Positions 1-7,249 of a DNA stretch of 10,607 bases are shown here, piece after piece. The DNA comes from a bacterium (lineage in GTDB: Bacteria > Zhuqueibacterota > Zhuqueibacteria > Thermofontimicrobiales > Thermofontimicrobiaceae), in the NCBI GenBank assembly GCA_025453735.1, contig JALOPY010000038.1, positions 1 through 10,607 on the forward strand. Direction: 5' to 3'. Below the pieces are notes generated by a model that made no database searches, was not told where the DNA came from, and worked only from the letters and a program-made list of their open reading frames with translations. The position numbers and the translations under genes were made by a program. How positions within the stretch are numbered: position 1 is the first letter of the stretch; each line of letters starts with the position of its first letter.

Positions 1-105
1 ATGGAAAACAAAAAACGACTTTAAGCCATGAAACGCTTTTTGTAAATTGCTGATTGAGTAGAATCGCCTGAATGACTTTGTTTCAGGATTATTTGAATAT
101 TAAAA

Positions 106-2079
106 ATGAAAATCAAAATGAAAATCTATCCAGCTCTAAAAATTGCATGTTGTACGTTGGTCTTGATATTATCCATATTTCATCGAGCCACATGTCAATC
201 GATAACTCCCACGCTCCCATCAACAACTCCTGTTCCAAATCAGGAAGCTCCGGCATCATCGAATCCAACTTCCACCCAGTCGTCAGAATTGCCGCTGTTT
301 GGGCACAATTTATTTGCCGCTTCCGAAGAATTTTTGAGCCAATTGCCTGCGGCTGGCGCCATGTTTCCGGTAACCTATCGTGTGGGGGCTGGCGATCGCC
401 TTGGCATTTATCTGATGGGGAAGATTCAACAGAATTTCGATGTCGTCATCAATGTCGAAGGAAAAATTTTCATTCCCAATGTGGGAGTTCTCTATGTTGC
501 CAATTTAACAATCGACGAATGCAGCACTCTGCTGGAAAACAGACTGGCGAAATACTATGACAACTTTTCGATCAGCTTGATGTTGATCGAGCCGAAAAGA
601 GTTCCGGTCATGGTGGTGGGAGATGTCCTGCGACCCGGAAAATATTTTTTAAGCTCGCTCAATACCGTTTTCGACGCGGTCATCATGGCGGGTGGCCCAA
701 CAGATTTGGGATCGCTTCGCAATATTCAAATTTATCGTCAAAATAAACTCCTGACTACCGTCGATCTCTATGGATTTTTAATGACCGGCAATTGTCAAAA
801 TGATGCATTCCTCCAGCAGAATGATCGGATTGTGATTCCGCTGATGGATGCTGTGGTCAGCATTTCCGGTGAAGTCAAACGCCAGGCTCGATTCGAATTG
901 AAACATGATGGAAATGAGAGACTTTCTGATTTGCTATACCTTGCTGGCGGATTCACCGAACTGGCGTACCTGGAAAAGATCGAGATTAGCCGGTTGTTAG
1001 CCAATGGCGAGCGGTCGGTTCATTATGTGGATTACCGAGAAATTTTGACAAACGATAGCTGTGCAGCAAATGTTGCTTTGAAACATGGTGATAAAATTAA
1101 TGTTTATTCAATAATTGAACAAAATTATCCTAAGTATGTATATATTCACGGCGAGGTGAAAAAGCCGGGCAAATATGTGCTGGAGCAAAATTTGCGGGTG
1201 CTGGATTTGGTTGTGAAAGCGGGTAATCTCACGCGCAGCGCGTATCTTCTCGAATGTGAAGTCGCCAAGATTGATCCTAAAATGCCCACCAGATTTAAGA
1301 AGATCAATTTGCAGCACATTCTCATTGATCCAAATTATAAGAGTAACATTTTGCTTGAAGAAGATGATCGCCTCTTTATTCGCCAGATTCCTGAATGGGA
1401 AGTCGGCTTGACCGTGGAATTAAAAGGCGAGGTGCATTTCCCGGGCATCTATGCGATTACAAAAGATAGCACCACCCTCAGCCAGATCATGGAGAAAGCT
1501 GGCGGATTTACGAAGGAGGCGATGATTCGGGAAGCTTCATTGATTCGCTCCAGCGCCAAAATAACCATTGACCGTGAGTACGAACGATTGAAGCAGTTGT
1601 CCCGCGACCAGATGTCAGAAAGTGAATACCAGTACCTGGTGATGAAGCAAAATTCCCAGGATGTCGGCAGGATTGCTGTTGATTTTCATAAGCTTTGTGT
1701 GAAAAATGACCTCAACGAAGATGTGATCCTCGAAGATGGCGACGTGATCAATGTCCCGAAAGCTCCAAAGGTTGTCTATGTCACGGGTCGAGTCGGAAGA
1801 CCCGGGGGAGTTTTGTACAGCAAAGGTGAAGGAATAAAATATTACTTGAATTGGGCCGGCGGACCGACATGGGATGCCAAGGTCAGGGGAACAAAAGTCA
1901 CGAAAGTCACCGGCGAAATTCTCGACGATGAAGACGTGAAAAAATTGGAGCCCGGCGATATCATCTGGGTGCCCCGGAAGCCAGACCGCGATGTGTGGGA
2001 AATCTTCCGGCAGATTATGACAATCGTGGCCCAATTGGCCACCGCGTACATCGTTATCGATAATGCGGTTAAAAGATAG
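106..2079 (+). CDS. Polysaccharide export protein, Poly_export plus multiple SLBB domains
   Basis: A 657-residue secreted protein that should form or gate the outer-membrane channel for exported polysaccharide (Wza/GumB-like role). Residues 1-31 look like a signal peptide: Lys-rich start, hydrophobic stretch at about 11-24, possible cleavage near ATC-Q at 28-31. Cys30 lacks a convincing lipobox. A low-complexity Pro/Ser/Thr linker (32-60) follows. The Poly_export domain is at about 88-160 (YRVGAGDRLGIYLMG). At least five SLBB-type repeats follow, each opening with a G-x-V-x-x-P-G-x-Y-like motif: near 171 (GDVLRPGKY), 255 (GEVKRQARF, degenerate), 349 (GEVKKPGKY), 441 (GEVHFPGIY) and 561 (GRVGRPGGV). 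A hydrophobic or amphipathic helix near the C-terminus (about 634-652) could be the membrane-spanning helix, as in Wza. The protein is longer than Wza (about 380 residues) because of the extra SLBBs, as is common in FCB bacteria. No good Shine-Dalgarno precedes the ATG; a second in-frame ATG lies at 118. Confidence 0.93.
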   Translation: MKIKMKIYPALKIACCTLVLILSIFHRATCQSITPTLPSTTPVPNQEAPASSNPTSTQSSELPLFGHNLFAASEEFLSQLPAAGAMFPVTYRVGAGDRLGIYLMGKIQQNFDVVINVEGKIFIPNVGVLYVANLTIDECSTLLENRLAKYYDNFSISLMLIEPKRVPVMVVGDVLRPGKYFLSSLNTVFDAVIMAGGPTDLGSLRNIQIYRQNKLLTTVDLYGFLMTGNCQNDAFLQQNDRIVIPLMDAVVSISGEVKRQARFELKHDGNERLSDLLYLAGGFTELAYLEKIEISRLLANGERSVHYVDYREILTNDSCAANVALKHGDKINVYSIIEQNYPKYVYIHGEVKKPGKYVLEQNLRVLDLVVKAGNLTRSAYLLECEVAKIDPKMPTRFKKINLQHILIDPNYKSNILLEEDDRLFIRQIPEWEVGLTVELKGEVHFPGIYAITKDSTTLSQIMEKAGGFTKEAMIREASLIRSSAKITIDREYERLKQLSRDQMSESEYQYLVMKQNSQDVGRIAVDFHKLCVKNDLNEDVILEDGDVINVPKAPKVVYVTGRVGRPGGVLYSKGEGIKYYLNWAGGPTWDAKVRGTKVTKVTGEILDDEDVKKLEPGDIIWVPRKPDRDVWEIFRQIMTIVAQLATAYIVIDNAVKR

Positions 2080-2091
2080 ATTGGTCAAACC

Positions 2092-3381
2092 ATGAATAAA
2101 AAAACAGCAGAGATGAACGATCACGAAATTGATCTGTTAGATTATGCAAATGTTATCATCCAACATCGGAAAATGATCATCCGGAATGTGATCGTGACAG
2201 CGATTGCTGTCGCCATAATCAGTTTTCTTCTTCCGAGAAGCTACACCGCAATCACGACGATTTTGCCGCCAGAAGACAAGCAGACGACGAATCTGTTGAG
2301 CGCATTGTCGAATTCGCCTTTATCAAGTCTGATATTAGATGAATCGGGAACGACTTCTGATCTTTATGTTGAAATATTAAAAAGCCGCTCGGTTCTTGAT
2401 GGCGTTTTAAGCCAGGAATTTTCTTACCCTAAAGGTAAAAAGAAACAGCAGCAGAAAACATTGCTGTCAATTCTAAAAGCGAACAGCCTGGAAAAAGGGA
2501 GAAAGAAATTTGTTTCAAAGGTCGCTGTCAAAGCTTCGCCCGAAGGGATTATCAGCGTTTCCGTTGAGCTGAAAGACCGGAATTTAGCTGCTGATGTCGC
2601 CAATGCGCTGGTCAATGAGCTGGACAAAATCAATAAAGAGAAGAACACATCGCGAGCGAAAAACTCCCGTATCTATATTGAAAATCAGTTGAATTTGACC
2701 GAAAAAAAATTAAAAAAAGCTTCCGAAGATTTAGTGGCATTTCAAGAAAAATATAAAGCAATCTCTCTCGAAGATCAAACGAAGATCGCCATCGAAAAAG
2801 CCGGTGAATTAAAAGGGCGAATCGTGGCGAAGAACGTGGAGTTGGGTGTTTCGTTGCAAACCATGAAATCGGGCAATGTTAATATCGTGCAGTTAAAAAA
2901 GGAAATCGAAGAGCTGGAAAAACAGTATAATTTTCTGCAATATGGCGATAGTCTGTCGCTGAAAACTCAGAAAGAGTTTTATATCCCATTCGCAAATGTG
3001 CCGGAAGTTGGACTGCAATTAGCCAAGCTACTGCGAGAAGTAAAAGTGCAGGAAACGGTTTGGGAATTGTTGAATCAACAATATTATCATGCAAAAATTC
3101 AAGAAGCACGAGATACGCCGACAATCCAGGCGTTGGATGAAGCTGTTCCGCCAGAGCTGCGCACCAAACCGAAACGAAAGCTTCTGGTTCTGATCGGTAG
3201 TTTCCTGGCGCTCATGTTGAGTATCTTCTGGGCATTTATTGCTGAATATATCGATCGAGTTAGAAGTGATACTGAAACTTATCATAAAACGATAGAACTG
3301 AGTGACGACTTAAAACAGGACTGGCAAAAAATAAAATCACATTTGAAAATATTCAGAATAAACCGGAGGAATAACGACTAA
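2092..3381 (+). CDS. Wzz/GumC-like chain-length determinant (polysaccharide copolymerase)
   Basis: A 429-residue inner-membrane protein that should set polysaccharide chain length and bridge to the SLBB exporter. The N-terminal Wzz domain begins with a cytosolic segment (DLLDYANVIIQHRKMI), then a membrane span at about 30-48. A large periplasmic region is rich in charged heptad-like sequence (about 190-285), which predicts coiled coil. The second span is at about 363-384, preceded by a Pro-containing segment (AVPPELRTKPKR, 351-362) like the proline-rich motif before TM2 in Wzz proteins. Only about 45 residues follow TM2 and there is no Walker A motif, so no BY-kinase is fused. The gene starts 12 nt after the exporter stop. 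Its Shine-Dalgarno is weak, and an alternative ATG lies at 2113. Placement beside the exporter supports the role. Confidence 0.9.
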   Translation: MNKKTAEMNDHEIDLLDYANVIIQHRKMIIRNVIVTAIAVAIISFLLPRSYTAITTILPPEDKQTTNLLSALSNSPLSSLILDESGTTSDLYVEILKSRSVLDGVLSQEFSYPKGKKKQQQKTLLSILKANSLEKGRKKFVSKVAVKASPEGIISVSVELKDRNLAADVANALVNELDKINKEKNTSRAKNSRIYIENQLNLTEKKLKKASEDLVAFQEKYKAISLEDQTKIAIEKAGELKGRIVAKNVELGVSLQTMKSGNVNIVQLKKEIEELEKQYNFLQYGDSLSLKTQKEFYIPFANVPEVGLQLAKLLREVKVQETVWELLNQQYYHAKIQEARDTPTIQALDEAVPPELRTKPKRKLLVLIGSFLALMLSIFWAFIAEYIDRVRSDTETYHKTIELSDDLKQDWQKIKSHLKIFRINRRNND

Positions 3382-3382
3382 T

Positions 3383-4396
3383 ATGGAGAATCAAATCAGG
3401 CTGGTACAGATCGGCGTGGGGAATTGGGGCAAAAATTTGCTGAGAAATTTCTACAATAATCCGAATGTAAAAATTCCAATCGCTTGTGATGCAGATGAAA
3501 AAGTGATGAAAAAAATTGCTGCCGAATATCCAGGCATGGAAGCGACAACGGATGTAAAGAAAATATATGAGCGGGATGATTATGACGCCGTTGTCATAGC
3601 AACGCAGCCAGAAATTCATTTTGAGCTTGCACAGGAGTTTTTGCAGCGAGGCAAGCATGTTTTCGTTGAAAAACCCATGGTGCTGGATTTGGCGCATGGC
3701 GAAGAGCTAAACAAGCTGGCAAAAAAACAGCGACGAGTTTTAATGGTGGGACACATTCTCGAATATCACCCCGCATTTGAAAAAGTGAAACAGATGATCG
3801 ATAGCAAAGAATTGGGCGAGGTGTATTATGTTTATACGTCGCGGGTCAACCTGGGCGTGATTCGCAAGACTGAAAATTCCTTATGGAGCTTTGCCCCGCA
3901 TGATATTTCCATTATTTTGATGTTCATGAATCAGGAACCGGTGCGCGTGGTGAGCACCGGGCAATCATTTATCCAGCCGGGCATCGAGGACGTCGTATTT
4001 ACCACGCTGCATTTCGCAGATGGAAAAATGGCGCACATCCACGTGAGCTGGCTCGATCCGCATAAAATCCGAAAAGTGACGGTCGTGGGCTCTCAGAAAA
4101 TGGCGGTTATCGATGACATGGAATCCACCGAGAAAATCCGGATTTACGACAAAGGTGTGAATTTCACCGGCAACTATACCGCGTACGGTGAATATTTGAC
4201 GCTGCGAGTGGGCGATATTTTGATCCCCAACATTAAAAATGCGGAACCGTTAAAATTGGAATGCCAGCATTTTATCGATTGCATTGTGAATAATAAAACA
4301 CCACGATCGGATGGGGATGATGGGCTGCGTGTCGTTCGGGTGCTGAATGCCGCACAGGAATCGTTGAAGCAGGGGGGCGTGCCGGTAAATTTATGA
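3383..4396 (+). CDS. wbpB: Gfo/Idh/MocA oxidoreductase, WbpB/WlbA-like UDP-sugar 3-dehydrogenase
   Basis: A 337-residue NAD(P)-dependent dehydrogenase. The N-terminal Rossmann fold shows GVGNWG at 11-16. The family EKP motif with the catalytic Lys is at 96-98, and the active-site His of the C-terminal substrate domain is in APHD (171-174). The expected reaction is oxidation of C3 of UDP-GlcNAc-uronate (WbpB/WlbA), giving the 3-keto sugar used by the aminotransferase. The acetyltransferase, 2-epimerase and aminotransferase of the same route lie downstream, and this context drives the specific call; from sequence alone, other sugar dehydrogenases (for example a GnnA-like one) are possible. GGAGGA at 3365-3370 is a strong Shine-Dalgarno about 12 nt from the ATG. 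The start is one base past the upstream stop, so translation is probably coupled. Confidence 0.85.
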   Translation: MENQIRLVQIGVGNWGKNLLRNFYNNPNVKIPIACDADEKVMKKIAAEYPGMEATTDVKKIYERDDYDAVVIATQPEIHFELAQEFLQRGKHVFVEKPMVLDLAHGEELNKLAKKQRRVLMVGHILEYHPAFEKVKQMIDSKELGEVYYVYTSRVNLGVIRKTENSLWSFAPHDISIILMFMNQEPVRVVSTGQSFIQPGIEDVVFTTLHFADGKMAHIHVSWLDPHKIRKVTVVGSQKMAVIDDMESTEKIRIYDKGVNFTGNYTAYGEYLTLRVGDILIPNIKNAEPLKLECQHFIDCIVNNKTPRSDGDDGLRVVRVLNAAQESLKQGGVPVNL

Positions 4397-4436
4397 TAGA
4401 TATAATTAATGGTTAAACAAAATCGGACTTATCGTC

Positions 4437-4772
4437 ATGCTATCAGAAGTCGACAAAAGAATTGCTTTGCAATTTAAAAAACGCCTTGAGCAGGTGATTT
4501 CATTAAATGATTTTCGTATTTATGGCTCCCGGGCACTAGGGGATTCGACACCGGAATCTGATTTAGATATTTATATCGAAGTAGACTCAATCTCAAAACA
4601 AACGCGAACGAAAATCTCTGAAATTGCCTGGGAAGTTGGATTTGAAATGGATCGAGTGATTTCTACTTTTGTTGTGACTCGTGATCAAATTTTCGACGGA
4701 CCAATTTGAGCGAGTCCTACCATTCTAAAGATCGAATCGGAAGGCATTGCTCTACGAAGCCAGAGCAATTGA
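4437..4772 (+). pseudogene. Minimal nucleotidyltransferase (MNT) gene interrupted by an in-frame TGA
   Basis: The open part (4437-4709) encodes 90 residues with the MNT signature GSRALGDSTPESDLD: Gly30-Ser31, ten residues, then Asp42 and Asp44. This is the GSX10DXD pattern of MntA-type antitoxins and related small nucleotidyltransferases that move AMP from ATP onto a partner. Asp72 could be the third carboxylate. Reading stops at TGA 4707-4709 just after FDGPI. The same frame then continues for 20 codons to TGA 4770-4772 and encodes ASPTILKIESEGIAL..., which looks like the usual C-terminal tail of this family (SPxxxxIExEGIxL). The simplest reading is a nonsense mutation (for example CGA to TGA) removing the last fifth of a roughly 111-codon gene. 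The catalytic core is intact, so a shortened protein might still act. No HEPN/HepT-like partner is visible nearby. The Shine-Dalgarno is poor. Confidence 0.7.
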
Positions 4773-4821
4773 AAATCAAAAGATCAAAAAAATTCAGAAA
4801 ATTAAAAAAAGGCAAAAGAAA

Positions 4822-5694
4822 ATGACTCGAAGAAAAGGACAAGCTGAATTCGTGAAATGGTTTGGCCCAATTCTCGATGCCTTGAGGTACCTCGGAGACT
4901 CGGGAAGACCGAAAGAAGTTACCAATAGAATTGCTGAAAAAATGAAGCTTAGCAATAAAATATTAGATGAGACTCTGAAATCTGGAATTAACAAATTTCA
5001 AAATCAAGTCGCATGGGCTCGTCAGTATTTAGTATGGGAAGGACTCCTCGATTCATCGAAACATGGGACATGGAAGCTCACAGAAAAAGGAAAAAATACT
5101 TTCTTAACCGAAGACGAGGCAAGGAAAATTTTTCTGAAGTGGGTTGACTTCCATCAAAAAGCACGAAAAGATAAAGGTGAGACCGATATCATTGAAGAAC
5201 AAGAGGAAGAAGCACCAGAAGAATTTGAAAAAGAAAAACCTCTTAATCTCTTGCAAGTTTTGCTGAGCCTTTCTCCTTCTGGATTTGAAAGAATTAGTCG
5301 AGAACTTTTAAGGGAACATGGTTTTCAAAACGTGGTTGTTACTGGAAATTCTCATGATGGAGGAATAGATGGATATGGCACACTGGAGCTAAATCCATTT
5401 GTCAGTTTCAAAGTATTATTTCAATGCAAAAGATACAAAGGTTCTGTTTCAAGAGCACAAGTTGGTGACTTTAGAAATGCCATGCTTGGAAGAGCAGAAA
5501 AAGGAATAATAATAACTACAGGGACATTTACATCAGAGGCGATTCGAGAGGCCAATCGAGAGGGCGCTCCTCAAATCGAACTGGTTGATGGGACGAAATT
5601 AGTTGAAATGCTTGAAAAGGTAGAACTTGGCGTAATCCCAAAAACTGTATACGAAGTGGATATGAATTATTTTATGAAATTTATGAATGCTTGA
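4822..5694 (+). CDS. Mrr-like restriction endonuclease (type IV, PD-(D/E)XK)
   Basis: A 290-residue protein that should cut foreign, probably modified, DNA. The N-terminal part (about 8-95) resembles the Mrr_N winged-helix domain: GPILDALRYLGDSGRPKEV at the start and TWKLTEKGK near 83-91. A charged, acidic linker (about 115-140) follows. The C-terminal Mrr_cat domain (about 145-268) shows FERISRELL, then DGGIDGYG with Asp179 and Asp183, then QCKRY with Gln201 and Lys203, which are the PD-(D/E)XK catalytic elements. I chose the ATG at 4822 because AAAAGG at 4807-4812 sits 9 nt upstream. A TTG at 4747 would add 25 residues, but it lies inside the tail of the MNT reading frame. The gene is visibly more AT-rich than its neighbours and uses AGA/AGG for about 11 of 17 Arg, against 1 of 11 in the aminotransferase at 8659, which suggests horizontal gain. 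Confidence 0.85.
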   Translation: MTRRKGQAEFVKWFGPILDALRYLGDSGRPKEVTNRIAEKMKLSNKILDETLKSGINKFQNQVAWARQYLVWEGLLDSSKHGTWKLTEKGKNTFLTEDEARKIFLKWVDFHQKARKDKGETDIIEEQEEEAPEEFEKEKPLNLLQVLLSLSPSGFERISRELLREHGFQNVVVTGNSHDGGIDGYGTLELNPFVSFKVLFQCKRYKGSVSRAQVGDFRNAMLGRAEKGIIITTGTFTSEAIREANREGAPQIELVDGTKLVEMLEKVELGVIPKTVYEVDMNYFMKFMNA

Positions 5695-5696
5695 CC

Positions 5697-5972
5697 ATGC
5701 AAAAACGCTTCGCTAAATATTTCTGGGATGGCGATAAAAATCTGTCAAATAAATTTATGCTGATTCGGATTCTCGAATATGCCTCGTTTCCAGATTTGAT
5801 CGCCTATCCGTTTGAAGAACTGAAAAAATTGCTTCCGACGGCAAATATCGATCGAATAAGAACCAGCGAAAAGCGCAAGGGATTTTTAAAATTGATCACC
5901 CCATTTTTGGCTGACGCCACTAATTGGGATGAGCTTTTTAATCAATTAATTGAAACAAGAAAAAATAAATAA
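5697..5972 (+). CDS. Small protein of unknown function in the Mrr/MNT cassette
   Basis: A 91-residue protein that I do not recognise with confidence. The N-terminal segment KYFWDGDK...FMLIRILEYASFPDL resembles the short FWD...RxLEYG pattern of small proteins (DUF6922-like) often seen next to nucleotidyltransferase toxin or antitoxin genes, but the match is from memory and weak. The remainder is charged and predicted mostly helical. There is no signal peptide or membrane segment. The ATG at 5697 lies 2 nt after the Mrr stop; a TTG at 5691 overlapping that stop would add two residues. Neither start has a clear Shine-Dalgarno, so translation may be coupled to mrr. Codon choice (CGC, GCC) looks more like the surrounding operon than mrr does. 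It could be an accessory subunit of the endonuclease, a leftover partner of the MNT gene, or unrelated. Confidence 0.6.
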   Translation: MQKRFAKYFWDGDKNLSNKFMLIRILEYASFPDLIAYPFEELKKLLPTANIDRIRTSEKRKGFLKLITPFLADATNWDELFNQLIETRKNK

Positions 5973-6000
5973 TTTTACTTAATGGAAAGGTAGTGACTGT

Positions 6001-6756
6001 ATGAGTAGTAACAACGTGATCGACAAGACAGCAATGATGGGAGAAGGAACGACCGCGGGAAATTTTGTTGTGATTAGCAAAAATGTGAAAATTGGCAAAG
6101 AATGCGCAATTGGCAGCCATGTGGTCATTCATGAAGGAACCGTGATTGGCGATAATGTCAGAATCGATGATAACACCGTGATCGGAAAACAACCGATGCG
6201 GGCGAAACGGAGCATTTTTAAATCGGAGCCGATGCCGCCCGCAGAGATCGGAAGTCATTGTTTGATCGGCGCTCAGGTCGTGATTTATGCCGGATGCAAA
6301 ATAGCAGATAATATTTTGATCGCGGATACCGCAGCGATTCGGGAAAATGTCTCGATTGGCGAATACACGATCGTGGGACGAGGGGTGACCGTGGAAAACT
6401 TCTGCAAGGTTGGTAAAAAATGCAAATTAGAAACCGGTTGCTACATCACCGCGTATTCGGAGATCGGCGATTACTGTTTCATCGCGCCGATGGTGACTAC
6501 GACCAACGACAATTACCTCGGCAGAACTGAGGAGCGTTTCAAACACTTCAAAGGCGTCACCGTGAAAAAGGGCGGTCGCATTGGCGGCAGGGCAGTCATT
6601 TTACCAGGGATAACGATTGGTGAAGATGCTGTCGTTGGAGCCGGGTCAGTTGTCACGAGAGATGTTCCGGCCAAGCAGATTTTTGTCGGCGTGCCGGCAA
6701 AATATTTTCGAGATACGCCGGAGGAGCAGTTGCTGGAAAACCAGGGATGGGAATGA
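6001..6756 (+). CDS. wbpD: Left-handed beta-helix N-acetyltransferase, WbpD/WlbB-like
   Basis: A 251-residue acyltransferase built from hexapeptide repeats (IGKECAIGSHVVI, VIGDNVRIDDNTVIG, IGSHCLIGAQVVI, ITIGEDAVVGAGSVV), which fold as a left-handed beta-helix and act as trimers with acetyl-CoA. The segment TNDNYLGRTEERFKHFKGV at about 168-186 and the C-terminal GVPAKYFR are typical of sugar-nucleotide N-acetyltransferases. In this operon it should acetylate the 3-amino group made by the aminotransferase, as WbpD/WlbB do in the UDP-diacetamido-uronate route. It is about 55-60 residues longer than WbpD/WlbB (about 190), with extra coils and a loop near 62-82 (GKQPMRAKRSIFKSEPMPP), so it may be a longer relative with its own acceptor preference. 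GGAAAGG at 5984-5990 is a good Shine-Dalgarno 10 nt before the ATG. Confidence 0.83.
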   Translation: MSSNNVIDKTAMMGEGTTAGNFVVISKNVKIGKECAIGSHVVIHEGTVIGDNVRIDDNTVIGKQPMRAKRSIFKSEPMPPAEIGSHCLIGAQVVIYAGCKIADNILIADTAAIRENVSIGEYTIVGRGVTVENFCKVGKKCKLETGCYITAYSEIGDYCFIAPMVTTTNDNYLGRTEERFKHFKGVTVKKGGRIGGRAVILPGITIGEDAVVGAGSVVTRDVPAKQIFVGVPAKYFRDTPEEQLLENQGWE

Positions 6757-6771
6757 CATAATCCAGGTTGG

Positions 6772-7014
6772 ACTCCATCCGCCAGCCAGCTATTCACATC
6801 AACTTAAACTTTTTTAACGCAGAGAAACAGAGGACGCAAAGTTACGCAGAGAGTTTTTATTCAATTTACAAATGAATAGGTTAAATTTCTAACAATAGAA
6901 AGCATTCTCATTACGAGATTCAAGAAAATATCTCCGCTCTTCCTCTGCGAACTTAGCGATCTCTGCGGTGAGAAGCTCTTCGGTTGACGCCTATTTCCAG
7001 CCGGCGGATGGAGT
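6772..7014. repeat. Foldback intergenic element with inverted ends and CGCAGAG repeats
   Basis: This gene-free gap is bounded by inverted copies of ACTCCATCCGCC (6772-6783) and GGCGGATGGAGT (7003-7014). The symmetry extends imperfectly inward to about 6803 and 6984 (CATCAAC against GTTGACG). Inside, a second inverted pair carries purine-rich CGCAGAG units: ACGCAGAGAAACAGAGGACG... at 6817-6853, and on the other strand CCGCAGAGATCGCTAAGTTC... at 6942-6969. The whole can fold into one long hairpin with an AT-rich loop (about 6855-6935). Dispersed CGCAGAG-type intergenic repeats are known from many bacterial genomes. I see no transposase and no clear target-site duplication, so a MITE-like origin is inference. 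Confidence 0.65.
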
Positions 7015-7045
7015 TCAGTTTTACAATCAGTGGAGAGTTATTGAT

Positions 7046-7249
7046 ATGAAACTAAAAGTCATCATTCATGAGGCTGAAGAAGGAGGATATTGGGCTGAGG
7101 TGCCCGCAATTCCAGGATGTGCAACACAGGGTAACTCCTTCGAGGAATTGCTTCATAATATTTATGAAGCTGTGGAAGCCTGCCTATCGGTGGATATTGA
7201 ACATGTCGATATTTTGGGGAAGCATAAAATTATGGAGATTGCAGTTTGA
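7046..7249 (+). CDS. hicB: HicB-family antitoxin
   Basis: A 67-residue protein with the HicB partial RNase-H-like fold: MKLKVIIHEAEEGGYWAEVPAIPGCATQGNSFEELLHNIYEAVEACL matches the family pattern of a beta strand, GGYWAEVPxxPGCxTQGxSxEEAxxNxxEA and helix. It is the short type, with no separate C-terminal DNA-binding domain. In intact pairs HicB binds and neutralises the HicA mRNA interferase, and often represses the operon. I chose the ATG at 7046 because GGAGAG at 7032-7037 lies 8 nt upstream. A GTG at 6968 is in frame but would translate through the right arm of the foldback repeat. Its stop overlaps the TTG start of hicA (TTGA), the usual tight coupling. Because hicA is interrupted, this antitoxin may now be an orphan. 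Confidence 0.87.
   Translation: MKLKVIIHEAEEGGYWAEVPAIPGCATQGNSFEELLHNIYEAVEACLSVDIEHVDILGKHKIMEIAV

Noticed and set aside
1..105. Promoter or 3' end of a preceding gene
   Set aside because: All three frames hit stops within about 50 nt and no convincing -35/-10 pair is visible; too short to assign.
72..560. 162-codon + strand frame over the start of the SLBB gene
   Set aside because: It overlaps the well-supported exporter in another frame, shows no family features, and is rich in Cys/Ser/His in the way of a shadow frame.
1615..2124. 169-codon antisense frame opposite the SLBB gene end
   Set aside because: No recognisable motif and fully opposite a strong CDS; typical antisense shadow. 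The other antisense frames were set aside for the same reason.
3160..3381. Tyrosine autokinase (BY-kinase) domain fused to the Wzz-like protein
   Set aside because: Only about 45 residues follow the second membrane span and there is no Walker motif or Tyr cluster.
4747..4821. TTG at 4747 as the start of the Mrr-like gene
   Set aside because: The extra 25 residues are Lys/Ile-rich low complexity, lie within the continued MNT frame, and have no ribosome binding site; ATG 4822 has AAAAGG at a good distance.
4397..5972. HEPN (HepT) toxin partner for the MNT gene
   Set aside because: Neither the Mrr protein nor the 91-residue protein shows a HEPN RX4-6H motif, and no other frame fits.
6968..7045. 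GTG at 6968 as the start of hicB
   Set aside because: It would translate the right arm of the foldback repeat; ATG 7046 has GGAGAG 8 nt upstream and begins exactly at the HicB fold.
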